Assembly (NCBI RefSeq): GCF_004022215.1
Contig: NZ_SAUZ01000016.1
Span: forward strand, 62,001-126,000
DNA from: Paenirhodobacter populi
Lineage (GTDB): Bacteria; Pseudomonadota; Alphaproteobacteria; Rhodobacterales; Rhodobacteraceae
DNA length: 64,000 nucleotides
Direction of reading: 5' to 3'
Both the position numbers and the translations under genes were made by a program. The notes beneath the pieces were generated by a model, which was not told the DNA's origin, made no database searches, and worked only from the letters and a program-made list of their open reading frames with translations. Shown here in pieces: positions 42,864 to 51,756 of the stretch; the stretch's first letter is position 1; every line of letters starts with the position of its first letter.

Positions 42864-43763
42864 TTATTGCCCGGCTGCGATGGCTTCGAGCCGGGCGATT
42901 TCCGTTCGCGTGGCCTGGGCGAAAGCCTCGGCAAAGCGGGTCAGGCGTTCCGAGCGGCGATCGTCCGCGTGCCGCACCAGCCAGAAGGTCCGGCGCAGCG
43001 CGATCGTTTCGGGCAACACCCGCACCACATCCGGGCAGGCGGGGATGGCGAAATCGTGGACGATGCCCAGCCCCGCCCCCGCCCGCACCATCTGCATCTG
43101 TACCGCGACCGAGTTGGAGGCCAGATCGACCGTCGGCGCCCCCGTCTCGGCCAGATAGTCCAGTTCGCGGTCGAAGATCATGTCGGGGATATAGCCGATC
43201 ATCCGGTGCCCGCGCAGATCCGCGAGTGCGGTAATCGGCGGATGCGTGGCCAGATAGCTCCGGTCGCCTGCCAGATGCAGCGCGTAATCCGCCAGCTTCT
43301 GCACCGTCAGCCGCCCCCCCGTCGGGCGCGAGACGGTGATGGCGAAATCCGCCTCGCGCTTCGACAGGTTGACCATCCGCGGCAGGGCGAGGATCTGGAT
43401 CTCAAGCCCCGGATTGGCATCGCAGATCGCCCCGCAGACCTGCGGCAGCACGTAGTTCGCGCAGCCATCCGGCGCGCCGATGCGGATCTGCCCGCTGAGG
43501 CCTCCGGTCTGGCCCGAAAGCTCCTCGGCCGCGCCGGACATCGCCTGTTCGGCGGTTTCGGCATGGGGGATCAGGCGGCGCCCGGGCTCCGTCAGCCGAT
43601 ACCCCTGCGGCGATTTCAGGAACAGTTTCGCCCCCAGATCCTCTTCCAGCCGCGCGACCCGGCGCCCGACCGTCGCGGCATCGCATTTCAGCACGCGCGC
43701 CGCCGCCGACAGGCTTTCCGCCCGCGCGACGGCCAGAAACACCCGCAGATCGTCCCAGTCCAT
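42864..43763 (-). CDS. LysR-family transcriptional regulator
   Basis: A 299-residue LysR regulator: HTH at about 1-60 (LRVFLAVARAESLSAAARVL, CDAATVGRRVARLEEDLG) and substrate-binding domain from about 88 (GQIRIGAPDGCANYVLPQV). Its subtype resembles small LTTRs that control neighbouring dehydrogenase genes. It is convergent with mmsA. A perfect TTTGCAT-GA-ATGCAAA palindrome lies eight bases before its start codon and suggests autoregulation. Target unknown. Confidence 0.82.
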   Translation of the reverse strand: MDWDDLRVFLAVARAESLSAAARVLKCDAATVGRRVARLEEDLGAKLFLKSPQGYRLTEPGRRLIPHAETAEQAMSGAAEELSGQTGGLSGQIRIGAPDGCANYVLPQVCGAICDANPGLEIQILALPRMVNLSKREADFAITVSRPTGGRLTVQKLADYALHLAGDRSYLATHPPITALADLRGHRMIGYIPDMIFDRELDYLAETGAPTVDLASNSVAVQMQMVRAGAGLGIVHDFAIPACPDVVRVLPETIALRRTFWLVRHADDRRSERLTRFAEAFAQATRTEIARLEAIAAGQ

Positions 43764-44227
43764 GATGCCCTTTGCATGAATGCAAAACCAATGCGCCGAT
43801 GGTGGGATATTGCCGGCATTCCTGCAAGACCGATCCGCTTCGGCGGATCACTGCCCAGTGGGATGACGGCAACTCCATCCCTCGACCGGCGATCCATAGG
43901 GTAGAACATCCGGTCGCCGTTGAGCACCAGATCATGGCCGGCCGGTTTTGAAGACACCTTCGTCCCTGTATTTCAGTTTCGCCGGCCCGCCACGCCGATC
44001 AATCCAATGGACTGGTGCAGGTCAACGCGTTTGCCGCCGAGCGTCAGATCCGTCCCCGCAGGCCGGCCAATATTGTTTGCATTTGCGCAATTTGCGCCGC
44101 AAGACTCCGGGCAAAGAAGGAGTCCGCGCCCGTTTGACGCCGTGGCGCTCCGGATCGGGCAGGCTCGATCCGAAGACGGAACCAAGACCATCACCCCGCG
44201 CCCGACAGGCGCATCAAGGAACCCGGC
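43764..44227. other. 464-bp divergent gap, LysR gene / PLP-enzyme gene
   Basis: No convincing gene. It contains the LysR-type palindrome at 43771-43786 and, nearer the plus-strand gene, the palindrome GCGCAA-T-TTGCGC (44085-44097) inside an AT-richer stretch (CAATATTGTTTGCATTTG), a plausible operator/promoter for the gene at 44228. A minus-strand frame at 43688-43957 looks like chance. Confidence 0.5.
43771..43786. promoter_or_regulatory. LysR-type palindrome before LysR gene
   Basis: TTTGCAT-GA-ATGCAAA, a perfect 16-bp inverted repeat that contains T-N11-A, the core spacing of LysR operators. Likely autoregulatory site. Confidence 0.55.
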
Positions 44228-45283
44228 ATGACCTACGACGATATCGAAACCCCCGCCCCGCTGGTCGATCTGGCGACGGTGGAACGCAATCTTGCCCGGA
44301 TGCAGGCCTATTGCGACACGCATGGCATCCGCCTGCGCCCGCATATCAAGACCCACAAGATCGTCCGTCTGGCGCGGCGTCAGGCCGAGCTGGGCGCCAT
44401 CGGCATCACCTGCCAGAAGCTGACCGAGGCCGAGGTGATGCTGGACAGCGGCGTGCAGGATATCCTGATCTCCTACCCGCTGATCGGGCCGCAAAAGGCG
44501 CGCCGTCTGGCGGCGATCGCCGGCAAGGCGCGGTTCACCGTCGCGGCGGACAGCACGCTGGCCGTGGACACGGCGGCCGAGGCCGCGCGCCTGTCCGGCG
44601 CGGAAATCGGCGTGCTGGTCGAATTCGATTCCGGTCTGGGGCGCACCGGCGTCGTCACGCCCGAGGCGGCGCTGGCGCTGGCCCAACAGGTCGTGGCGAC
44701 GCCGGGGCTGCGCTTTGCCGGGGTGATGACCTATCCGGCGAACGAGGCCACCGCCGCTTTCGTCGCGCGGCTGCGGCCGATGCTTGACGCCGCGGGCATC
44801 GGGCTGCCGATGGTGTCGGGCGGCGGCTCGCCCCGCGCCTTCCACATGCACGAGCTGGGCTGCGTCGACGAGTTGCGCGTCGGCACCTACATCTACAACG
44901 ACCGCGCCATGATCGGCGCCGGGGCCGCGACGATCGAGGATTGCGCGCTGATGGTCATCGCCACCGTGATCAGCATTCCGCAGCCCGGCCATTTCATCAT
45001 CGACGCGGGCACCAAGACCCTGACCAGCGACCCCGCCGGCCCGGGCAACCCCGGCTTCGGCCTGCTGGTGGACTATCCGCAGGCGGTGATCGAGCGGCTG
45101 ACCGAGGAACACGGCATCGTCAGCATCGACCCCGCGCTCCCCGCCCCGAAACTGGGCGAGAAGGTGCGGATCGTGCCCAACCACGTCTGCCCGGTCAGCA
45201 ACCTGCACGATCAGGTTCTGGTGCGGCTGCCCGACGGCACGCTGGAGGCATGGGACGTGTCCGCCCGCGGCTGCACGCGCTAG
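44228..45283 (+). CDS. D-threonine aldolase / D-serine dehydratase-type PLP enzyme
   Basis: A 351-residue fold-type III PLP enzyme. The N-terminal alanine-racemase-like barrel has RPHIKTHK (about 37-44), in which the lysine forms the PLP Schiff base. The C-terminal beta domain has the metal-binding block PNHVCPVSNLHDQ (about 317-329; His and Cys). Members cleave D-3-hydroxy-amino acids to glycine plus aldehyde, or dehydrate them. ETPAPLVDL at the N terminus is typical. It suggests use of D-amino acids, in keeping with the nearby peptidase/peptide importer genes. No clear partner gene in the same operon. Confidence 0.85.
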   Translation: MTYDDIETPAPLVDLATVERNLARMQAYCDTHGIRLRPHIKTHKIVRLARRQAELGAIGITCQKLTEAEVMLDSGVQDILISYPLIGPQKARRLAAIAGKARFTVAADSTLAVDTAAEAARLSGAEIGVLVEFDSGLGRTGVVTPEAALALAQQVVATPGLRFAGVMTYPANEATAAFVARLRPMLDAAGIGLPMVSGGGSPRAFHMHELGCVDELRVGTYIYNDRAMIGAGAATIEDCALMVIATVISIPQPGHFIIDAGTKTLTSDPAGPGNPGFGLLVDYPQAVIERLTEEHGIVSIDPALPAPKLGEKVRIVPNHVCPVSNLHDQVLVRLPDGTLEAWDVSARGCTR

Positions 45284-45486
45284 GGCGCAGACCGATGACC
45301 GCAAGGTGAGCCGGGCGGCGCTGGCGTGAGCATCGGCACGGTGTCAGACGCCATGGGCTTGCGCCGCGAACAGCGCGCAGATCCTCATCCTCGCCGAGGT
45401 GCTCCGCTACACCGTGCGCGACTCGTCGCGCGCCGCCATCCTACCCATGCACCCGGCGACCGCCCGTTTCACGGGATCGCTGACCC
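45284..45486. other. 203-bp convergent gap without family C repeat
   Basis: Between the PLP-enzyme gene and the RpiR-family gene. No hairpin with a U-run and no gene; the sequence looks like decayed coding DNA but no protein is recognised. Confidence 0.35.
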
Positions 45487-46350
45487 CTAATCCCCCAGAA
45501 GCTGCCGGTCGTCGCCATCGCGGCTGCGCACCAGTTCCGCCTTGACCCTCCGCAGCGTTTGCAGCGACGTGGCCCGGTCGGCATAGGCCACCAGATTGGC
45601 CAGCACATCCACCGCCGCCAGATAGGCGAAGCGGGTCGAGCTGGGGCGGAAGATGTTCTGCCCCTCGGGCAGGTCGATGGTGATCACCACCGAGGCCGCC
45701 TTGGCCAGTGGCGAGCCGCTTTGTGTCAGCGCGATGGTCGGCAGCCCCTGCTGCCCCAGCAATTCGACGCAGCGCACCAGCGTCGCATCGATCCCGGTCA
45801 TCGAGGAGACGATGGTCACCGTCCCCTCGGTCGCCGCGGAGGCCTGCATCAGGCTCATCGTCAGGTCGTTCGAGCTGTGCACCCGCAGCCCCAGCCGGAA
45901 CAGCCGGTTGTGCAACTCGCCCGCGATCATCGAGGAATTGCCCCCCGCCCCCACCGCCTGAATGAAATCCGCCCCGCGCAAGAGCTGCGCCGCCCGTTCC
46001 ATCGCCGCCAGATCGACCTGACGGTGGAACCGGAACAGCGCGTCCTGCGCCTTGGTCACGATATCCTCGGCCACCTCGGCGGGGGTGGTCGAGGTGACCT
46101 CGGGCTTGAGGTAGCGCAGCCCCACATAGGCCATCTGCGCCAGCTTGACCTTGAAATCCGGATAGCCCGCACAGCCGATCCGGCGCGAGAACCGCGTCAC
46201 CGACGGGGCCGAGACACCGGCCCGCTCCGCCAGTTCGGCGATCGAGGCGCGCATGGCGAAATCCACATCGTCGAGCACCGTGCGCGCCAGACGCGCGTCC
46301 AGCCCCTCAGGCTTGCCGGCGGTGTTCGCGAGGGTCTGAAACAGGTCCAT
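45487..46350 (-). CDS. RpiR/MurR-family transcriptional regulator
   Basis: A 287-residue RpiR-type protein: HTH_6 domain (about 20-80, IAELAERAGVSAPSVTRFSR) and SIS domain (about 125-260, ADFIQAVGAGGNSSMIAGEL, VTIVSSMTGIDATLV). SIS domains usually sense a phosphorylated sugar or amino sugar. It is divergent from the M81/Dpp operon and its start region carries a GAAATT-G-AATTAC site, matching another site upstream of the operon, so it probably controls that operon and itself. Confidence 0.85.
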   Translation of the reverse strand: MDLFQTLANTAGKPEGLDARLARTVLDDVDFAMRASIAELAERAGVSAPSVTRFSRRIGCAGYPDFKVKLAQMAYVGLRYLKPEVTSTTPAEVAEDIVTKAQDALFRFHRQVDLAAMERAAQLLRGADFIQAVGAGGNSSMIAGELHNRLFRLGLRVHSSNDLTMSLMQASAATEGTVTIVSSMTGIDATLVRCVELLGQQGLPTIALTQSGSPLAKAASVVITIDLPEGQNIFRPSSTRFAYLAAVDVLANLVAYADRATSLQTLRRVKAELVRSRDGDDRQLLGD

Positions 46351-46374
46351 GAAACATCCAGTCTGTGGGGTCCT

Positions 46375-46387
46375 GAAATTGAATTAC
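46375..46387. promoter_or_regulatory. Candidate RpiR operator, site 1
   Basis: GAAATT-G-AATTAC, 25 bases upstream of the RpiR gene start; one mismatch from the perfect dyad at 46679. Confidence 0.45.
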
Positions 46388-46678
46388 GCAACCGGCACCT
46401 GCGTCAAGCCCGGACTGCGCCGAATCGACCCTTGAACGGCGCAATGAAGAAATTCCGTATCACCAGCCCCTGTCTTGGCACCGGATGCGGCCAACCCCGC
46501 GCCGGCCCGAAAAACTGCATGAAATTTCAGCGGGAAATTCCGCTCTTCGCTTTCCGCCCAAAATCGAAACAGGCGGGGCAACCTGTTGTCATTCCTGTAT
46601 TTTTGCACCCATCCCACCGATGCGCACCGGACCGGCCGAAAATTTGCCCGACAATGGCGAAAATCTTTTCCTCAGTGA

Positions 46679-46691
46679 GAAATTCAATTTC
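46679..46691. promoter_or_regulatory. Candidate RpiR operator, site 2
   Basis: GAAATT-C-AATTTC, a perfect 13-bp palindrome about 30 bases before the -35 of the candidate promoter of the M81 operon. Confidence 0.45.
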
Positions 46692-46720
46692 CAGACTACC
46701 GCGGAATTACCGGATTTTCG

Positions 46721-46748
46721 TTGACCGCAGGCACATTTACGGCATGAT
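46721..46748 (+). promoter_or_regulatory. Candidate promoter of M81/Dpp operon
   Basis: TTGACC, 16 bases, CATGAT (four of six to TATAAT), in the AT-rich gap. The leader to the M81 start would be about 130 nt. Confidence 0.35.
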
Positions 46749-46883
46749 TATGAAAACTTATTACAAAATCACCCGGCAGGCCACTGCCCTGTGCCGGACG
46801 GCCGATCCGTCCGGCATATGATCAGACATCTTCGGACGACGCGGGCCTCCGGCCCCCGGCGTTCACGCATCAGGACGCAAGAC

Positions 46884-48365
46884 ATGCGTATCTTCACGGC
46901 CTCGCTGGCCACGGAAACCAACACATTCTCGCCGGTTCCGACCGATCTCGAGGCCTTCAGGGCGGCCTTCTACGCCGGCCCCGGACAGCACCCCGATACC
47001 CCCACGCTCTGCTCGTCCGTCGTGCCGATCCTGCGCCGCCGCGGCCGGGACGAGGGCTTCACCGTGATCGAGGGCACCTCGACCTGGGCCGAGCCCGCCG
47101 GGATGATCCAGCGCCAGACCTACGAAACCCTGCGCGACGAAATCCTCGGCCAGCTCCGCGCCGCGATGCCGGTCGATGCGGTCATCCTCGGCCTGCATGG
47201 CGCCATGGTCGCGCAGGGCTACGACGATCCCGAGGGCGATCTTCTGACCCGCGTGCGCGAGATCACCGGCCCCGACGTCTTCGTTTCGGCCGAGTTCGAT
47301 CCGCACAGCCACCTCACCGCGCGGCGCGTGGCGCAACTGGACATGCTGGCGGCCTTTCTCGAATTTCCCCATACCGATTTCGAGGAACGTGGCGCCCATG
47401 TCGTCGATGTTTCGCTGGCGGCGCTGCGCGGCGCGGTCAGGCCGGTGATCTCGACCTTCGATTGCCGGATGATCACCATCTACCCGACCAGCCGCGAACC
47501 GATGCGGTCCTTCGTCGACCGGCTGAAGGCGATGCAGGGCAAGGACGGCATCCTGTCGATCTCGGTCATCCACGGCTTCATGGCGGGGGATGTGGCAGAC
47601 ATGGGCACCCGCATCGTCGTGGTGACGGACAATGACAGGGCAAAGGGCGACGCGCTGGCCCGCAAGCTGGGCGAAGAGCTTTACCGGATGCGGCGCGAAA
47701 CCGCCTTTCCCATGTTCGATACCGAAACCGGGCTCGACCACGCAGCGGCGGTCCATGCCGCCCGTCCCGGCCGGCCGGTGGTCATCGCCGATGTCTGGGA
47801 CAATCCGGGCGGCGGCGTCGCGGGCGATGCGACGGTCATCCTGCGCCGGATGCTGGAACGCGGCATGACCAATGCGGGCATCGCCACCATGTGGGATCCG
47901 ATCGCCGTCTGGTTCGCCCATGCGGCGGGCGAGGGTGCGAAGATCACCCTGCGCATCGGCGGGAAATCCTGCGCCGAGGGGGGCGAGCCGCTCGACCTGC
48001 GCGTGCGGGTGATGAAGACCGTGTCCGAGGGCTGGCAGAGCTTCCGCGCCAGCCGCGTCACGCTTGGCCGTGCCGCGGTGGTGCGCCCGGTGGGCACGGA
48101 CATGGACATCATCCTGATCACCTCGCGCACCCAGACCTACGAACCCGACATCTTCACCAACCTCGGCATCGACACCGCCGCCAAGGACTACCTGCTGATC
48201 AAGTCCACCAACCACTTCTACGCGGGCTTCGCGCCGATCACGCCCGAGGTGGTCTATATCGCCGCCCCCACCTGCTATCCGACGAACCCGGCCGAGACGA
48301 AATACCTCAAGGCCGGCAAGGGGATCTGGCCGCGCGTGCCGGATCCGCTCGGGCTTGACGGCTGA
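46884..48365 (+). CDS. M81 family metallopeptidase (MlrC-like)
   Basis: A 493-residue MlrC-type enzyme (microcystinase C family; DUF1485 plus MlrC C-terminal domain). N-terminal block TETNTFSPVPTDLEAF (about 10-25), LHGAMVAQGYDDPEGDLL (about 113-130) and EFDPHSHLT (about 140-148) supply likely zinc ligands; the C-terminal part has VSEGWQSFRASRVTLGRAAV and KSTNHFYAGFAP. MlrC cleaves linear microcystin peptides, but most family members are of unknown substrate. Start 46884 has AGGA upstream. It heads the Dpp operon, so it may hydrolyse an imported peptide-like compound. Confidence 0.85.
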   Translation: MRIFTASLATETNTFSPVPTDLEAFRAAFYAGPGQHPDTPTLCSSVVPILRRRGRDEGFTVIEGTSTWAEPAGMIQRQTYETLRDEILGQLRAAMPVDAVILGLHGAMVAQGYDDPEGDLLTRVREITGPDVFVSAEFDPHSHLTARRVAQLDMLAAFLEFPHTDFEERGAHVVDVSLAALRGAVRPVISTFDCRMITIYPTSREPMRSFVDRLKAMQGKDGILSISVIHGFMAGDVADMGTRIVVVTDNDRAKGDALARKLGEELYRMRRETAFPMFDTETGLDHAAAVHAARPGRPVVIADVWDNPGGGVAGDATVILRRMLERGMTNAGIATMWDPIAVWFAHAAGEGAKITLRIGGKSCAEGGEPLDLRVRVMKTVSEGWQSFRASRVTLGRAAVVRPVGTDMDIILITSRTQTYEPDIFTNLGIDTAAKDYLLIKSTNHFYAGFAPITPEVVYIAAPTCYPTNPAETKYLKAGKGIWPRVPDPLGLDG

Positions 48366-48434
48366 CCGACCGCGCGGCCCGGCCCGGGCGGCGCCCAAGA
48401 CACAACGAAAACACGCCACAGGAAGGTTCTCACC

Positions 48435-49961
48435 ATGCTCAATCGCAGATCGTTTCTTGTCTCCACCGCGGCCACGGCCGTCTTTGCGGGCAGCGCCCGC
48501 CTTGCATTTGCCGCCCCTTCGGACGGGGTTCTGACCGTCGCCATGATCGGCGAGCCGCCCACCCTCGATGTCATGCAGACCACTACCGACCTGGTGATGA
48601 CGATCGACCAGCACATCTTCGAGACGCTCTACACCTATGACGCGGAATGGAAGACCGTGCCGCTTCTGGCCGCGGCGCAGCCGGTGATCTCGGACGACGG
48701 CCTGACCTACACGATCGCCCTGCGCGAGGGGGTGAAGTTCCACAACGGCGCGGTGATGACCAGCGACGATGTCGTCGCCTCGCTCCGGCGCTGGCTCGAT
48801 CTCGCGACGAAGGGCAAGCAGGTCGCCGCCTTTGTCGAGAGCCTCGAGGCCGATGGCCCGAACACCGTGGTCTTCCGGCTCAACGCCCATTATTCGCCGC
48901 TGATCGCCACGCTCTGCTCCGGCTCGGTGATCCTGCCCGTGACCACGCTGGCCGATCCGCTGACGGAATTCGTCGGCACCGGGCCCTATGTGCTCAAGGA
49001 ACGCCGCCCGGACCAGTATATCCAGATGGTCCGCTTCGACGACTATGCCTCACCCGAGGGCGAACCCAGCAACTACGCCGGCGGGCGCGAGGCGATCGCG
49101 AAGGAAATCCGCTTCGTGCCGGTGCCCGACGCCAACACCCGGGTCGAGGGGCTGCTGTCCGGCCAGTTCGACTTTGCCGATTCCTTGCCCGTCAGCGCCT
49201 ACGACCGGCTGAACGGATCGGACAAATCCGCCCCCGTGATCTTTGAAAACGCCGGCTGGGTGTCGATGAACATGAACATGAAACAGGGCCTGATGACCAG
49301 CAAGGCCCTGCGTCAGGCGGTGCAGCTTGCGCTGAACCCCACCGACATGATGATGGCGGCCTTCGACGCGGACATGTTCTACAGCGTCGATGGCTCGATC
49401 TTCCCGAAGGGTTTCTTCTGGCACACCGAAGCGGGCATCGCGCGTTACGGCGAAGGCGATCCCGAAGGCGCGGCGAAAATGCTGGCCGAGGCGGGCTACG
49501 ACGGCACCCCCCTGCGGCTGATGACCTCGCGCCAGTATGAATTCCACTACAAGATCTCCGAGGTCGCCAAGGCCTATCTCGAAGCCGCGGGCTTCAAGAT
49601 CGACCTTCAGGTCGTGGACTGGGCCACGCTGACCACCCGGCGCGCCGATCCGGATCTGTGGGACATCTTCGTCACCCATTCGAACTTCCCGGGCGATCCC
49701 TCGACGATCAACACCCTCTCGGACAATTATCCGGGCTGGTATGTCTCGGACCAGAAGGCCGAGGCCGTCGCGGCCTACATGAACGCCACCACGGACGAGG
49801 CGAAATTCGCCGCATGGGAACGGATCCAGACCGCGATCTACGATGACGTGCCGCTCTACAAGGTGGGCAACTTCAACGCGCTGGCCGGTGTCGCCAAGGG
49901 GGTCGCGGGCTATGAGCCCACCTACTGGCCGCACTTCTGGAACGTCTCGCCCAAGGAGTAG
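48435..49961 (+). CDS. Peptide/opine-type ABC transporter substrate-binding protein (SBP_bac_5)
   Basis: A 508-residue periplasmic protein of the DppA/OppA family. The N terminus MLNRRSFLVSTAATAVFAGS has the Arg-Arg-x-Phe-Leu of a Tat signal, so it may be exported folded. Family features are LREGVKFHNGAVMTSDDVVA (about 97-116) and ALRQAVQLALNPTDMM. It delivers a peptide, opine or related solute to the permeases encoded next. A GGAAGG site precedes the start. Confidence 0.87.
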   Translation: MLNRRSFLVSTAATAVFAGSARLAFAAPSDGVLTVAMIGEPPTLDVMQTTTDLVMTIDQHIFETLYTYDAEWKTVPLLAAAQPVISDDGLTYTIALREGVKFHNGAVMTSDDVVASLRRWLDLATKGKQVAAFVESLEADGPNTVVFRLNAHYSPLIATLCSGSVILPVTTLADPLTEFVGTGPYVLKERRPDQYIQMVRFDDYASPEGEPSNYAGGREAIAKEIRFVPVPDANTRVEGLLSGQFDFADSLPVSAYDRLNGSDKSAPVIFENAGWVSMNMNMKQGLMTSKALRQAVQLALNPTDMMMAAFDADMFYSVDGSIFPKGFFWHTEAGIARYGEGDPEGAAKMLAEAGYDGTPLRLMTSRQYEFHYKISEVAKAYLEAAGFKIDLQVVDWATLTTRRADPDLWDIFVTHSNFPGDPSTINTLSDNYPGWYVSDQKAEAVAAYMNATTDEAKFAAWERIQTAIYDDVPLYKVGNFNALAGVAKGVAGYEPTYWPHFWNVSPKE

Positions 49962-49965
49962 GCCC

Positions 49966-50916
49966 ATGAACAGGATCGCCCAGGCCCTCGTCCGGCGTCT
50001 GGCGGGCATGGCCATCGTGCTCGCCATCGTCGCCACGGTGGTCTTTCTCATCGTCCGCGTCACCCCGGGCGATCCTGCGGCCGTCATGCTCGGCTCCGAC
50101 GCGACGCCCGAGGATATCGCGCAGCTGCGCGAAAAGCTCGGGCTGAACGCGCCGCTCGTCGTGCAATACGGCCAGTTCCTCTGGGGGCTGCTGCACGGCG
50201 ATCTGGGGCAGTCGATCTTTCTCAACCAGTCGGTCGGGCAGGCGCTGCTGAGCCGGGCCGAGCCGACCTTCTTCCTGACGCTCTTCGCCATCCTGATCGC
50301 CACGGCCATCGCGCTGCCGGTGGGGGTGCTGTCGGCGGTGAAGCGCGGCACGCTGTTCGACCAGATCGTGGTGACGGTCACGATGGTCGCGGCCTCGGTG
50401 CCCAGCTTCTGGCTGGGGCTGGTGCTGATCCAGATCTTCGCCGTCCAGATGGGCTGGTTCCCGGCCTCGGGCTATGGCGGGCCGGACACGCCCTTCGGCG
50501 CGCGGCTTCACCACCTGATCCTGCCGGCGATCACCTTGGGCGTGGTCAATTCCGCGCTGATCACCCGGTTCACCCGCGCCGCCATGCTGGACGTGCTGGG
50601 CGACGACTACATCCGCACCGCGCGGGCCAAGGGCGCGGGCGAGGGCCGCGTCGTGCTGAAACATGCGCTGCGCAACGCCATGGTGCCGATCATCACGGTC
50701 ATCGGCCTGTCCGTCGCCATGCTGGTCGCGGGCGCGGTGGTGACGGAAAGCGTCTTCGGCCTGCCCGGGGTCGGCAATCTCGTCGTCTCGGCGGTGCTCA
50801 GGCGCGACTATCCGGTCATTCAGGGCACGCTGCTTGCCGCCGCCGCGATCTACGTGCTGATCAACTTCATCGTCGACATGCTCTACGTCGTCGCCGACCC
50901 GCGAGTGAAACTATGA
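49966..50916 (+). CDS. ABC transporter permease, DppB type
   Basis: A 316-residue inner-membrane permease with six TM segments. N-terminal signature FLIVRVTPGDPAAVMLG (about 27-43) is typical of DppB/OppB; the EAA-loop is ARAKGAGEGRVVLKHALRNA (about 218-237). Pairs with the DppC-type gene, whose ATG overlaps its stop by four bases. The start at 49966 follows AAGGAG at the end of the binding-protein gene. Confidence 0.87.
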   Translation: MNRIAQALVRRLAGMAIVLAIVATVVFLIVRVTPGDPAAVMLGSDATPEDIAQLREKLGLNAPLVVQYGQFLWGLLHGDLGQSIFLNQSVGQALLSRAEPTFFLTLFAILIATAIALPVGVLSAVKRGTLFDQIVVTVTMVAASVPSFWLGLVLIQIFAVQMGWFPASGYGGPDTPFGARLHHLILPAITLGVVNSALITRFTRAAMLDVLGDDYIRTARAKGAGEGRVVLKHALRNAMVPIITVIGLSVAMLVAGAVVTESVFGLPGVGNLVVSAVLRRDYPVIQGTLLAAAAIYVLINFIVDMLYVVADPRVKL

Positions 50917-51755
50917 CCCTCGTTCCCGCCGCTCTCCGCCCGCTGTTGCGCAACCGCGCCGTGGTCTTCGGCATGATCGTGCTGGCGATCGTGGTGCTGG
51001 CCGCGATCTTCGCGCCGCTGCTTGCCCCCTATGCGCCGAACAGGCTGTCGATCGTGAACAAGCTGAAGCCGCCCTCGGCCGCGCATCTGTTCGGCACCGA
51101 CGAATTCGGCCGCGATATCTTTTCCCGCGCCATCTTCGCGGGGCGGATCTCGCTGCTGGTCAGCCTCGGTGTCGTCGCGCTGTCCACGGTGCTCGGGCTG
51201 ATCCTCGGGGTGCTGGCGGGGTATTTCCGCCGCCTCGACGCGCCGATCTCGCGGCTGATCGACGCGATGATGTCCTTTCCGGATATCCTGCTGGCCATCG
51301 CGCTGGTCGCGGCGCTCGGCCCTTCGGTGGTGACGGTGATCATCGCGCTCGGCATCACCTACGCCCCGCGTCTGGCGCGTATCGTGCGCGGCTCGACGCT
51401 GGTGCTGCGCGAGATGCCCTATATCGAGGCGGCGATCACCCTCGGCCTGCCGACATGGCAGGTCATCGGGCGGCACCTTCTGCTGAACCTCGCCTCGCCC
51501 ATCCTCGTGCAGGCCACCTTCGTCTTCGCCTCGGCCATGCTGGCCGAAGCCAGCCTGTCCTTTCTGGGCGTGGGCGTGTCCACCGACATGCCGACATGGG
51601 GCACCATGCTCGCCTCGGGCCGCGAATACATGAGCAACGCGCCATGGCTGATGGTCTTCCCGGGCCTTGCGATCGTCTTTTCGGTGCTGTCGCTGCAACT
51701 CCTTGGCGACGGGCTGCGCGATCTGGTCGACCCGCGCCTTTCGAAAGAGCACTGA
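50913..51755 (+). CDS. ABC transporter permease, DppC type
   Basis: A 280-residue permease. HLFGTDEFGRDIFSRAIFAG (about 49-68) is the conserved DppC/OppC block and the EAA region is REMPYIEAAITLGLPTWQVI (about 167-186). It forms the heterodimeric channel with the DppB-type protein. Translationally coupled to its neighbour upstream (ATGA) and one base from the ATPase gene downstream. Confidence 0.87.
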   Translation: MTLVPAALRPLLRNRAVVFGMIVLAIVVLAAIFAPLLAPYAPNRLSIVNKLKPPSAAHLFGTDEFGRDIFSRAIFAGRISLLVSLGVVALSTVLGLILGVLAGYFRRLDAPISRLIDAMMSFPDILLAIALVAALGPSVVTVIIALGITYAPRLARIVRGSTLVLREMPYIEAAITLGLPTWQVIGRHLLLNLASPILVQATFVFASAMLAEASLSFLGVGVSTDMPTWGTMLASGREYMSNAPWLMVFPGLAIVFSVLSLQLLGDGLRDLVDPRLSKEH

Positions 51756-51756
51756 C

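Larger units (their letters stand above)
46351..46883. other. 533-bp AT-rich divergent regulatory region
   Basis: No gene. It contains repeated AATT-rich motifs (GAAATTGAATTAC, TGAAATTTCA, GCGGGAAATTCCGC, GAAATTCAATTTC) and a candidate promoter at 46721-46748. The composition is far lower in GC than the genes around it. Confidence 0.55.

Noticed and set aside
43688-43957. 89-codon minus-strand frame before the LysR gene
   Set aside because: Crosses the LysR start and its palindrome; no family recognised and no ribosome site. A decayed gene cannot be excluded.
48435-49961. Binding protein as nickel or glutathione carrier
   Set aside because: The SBP_bac_5 fold is shared by many substrates; nothing in the visible sequence singles these out.
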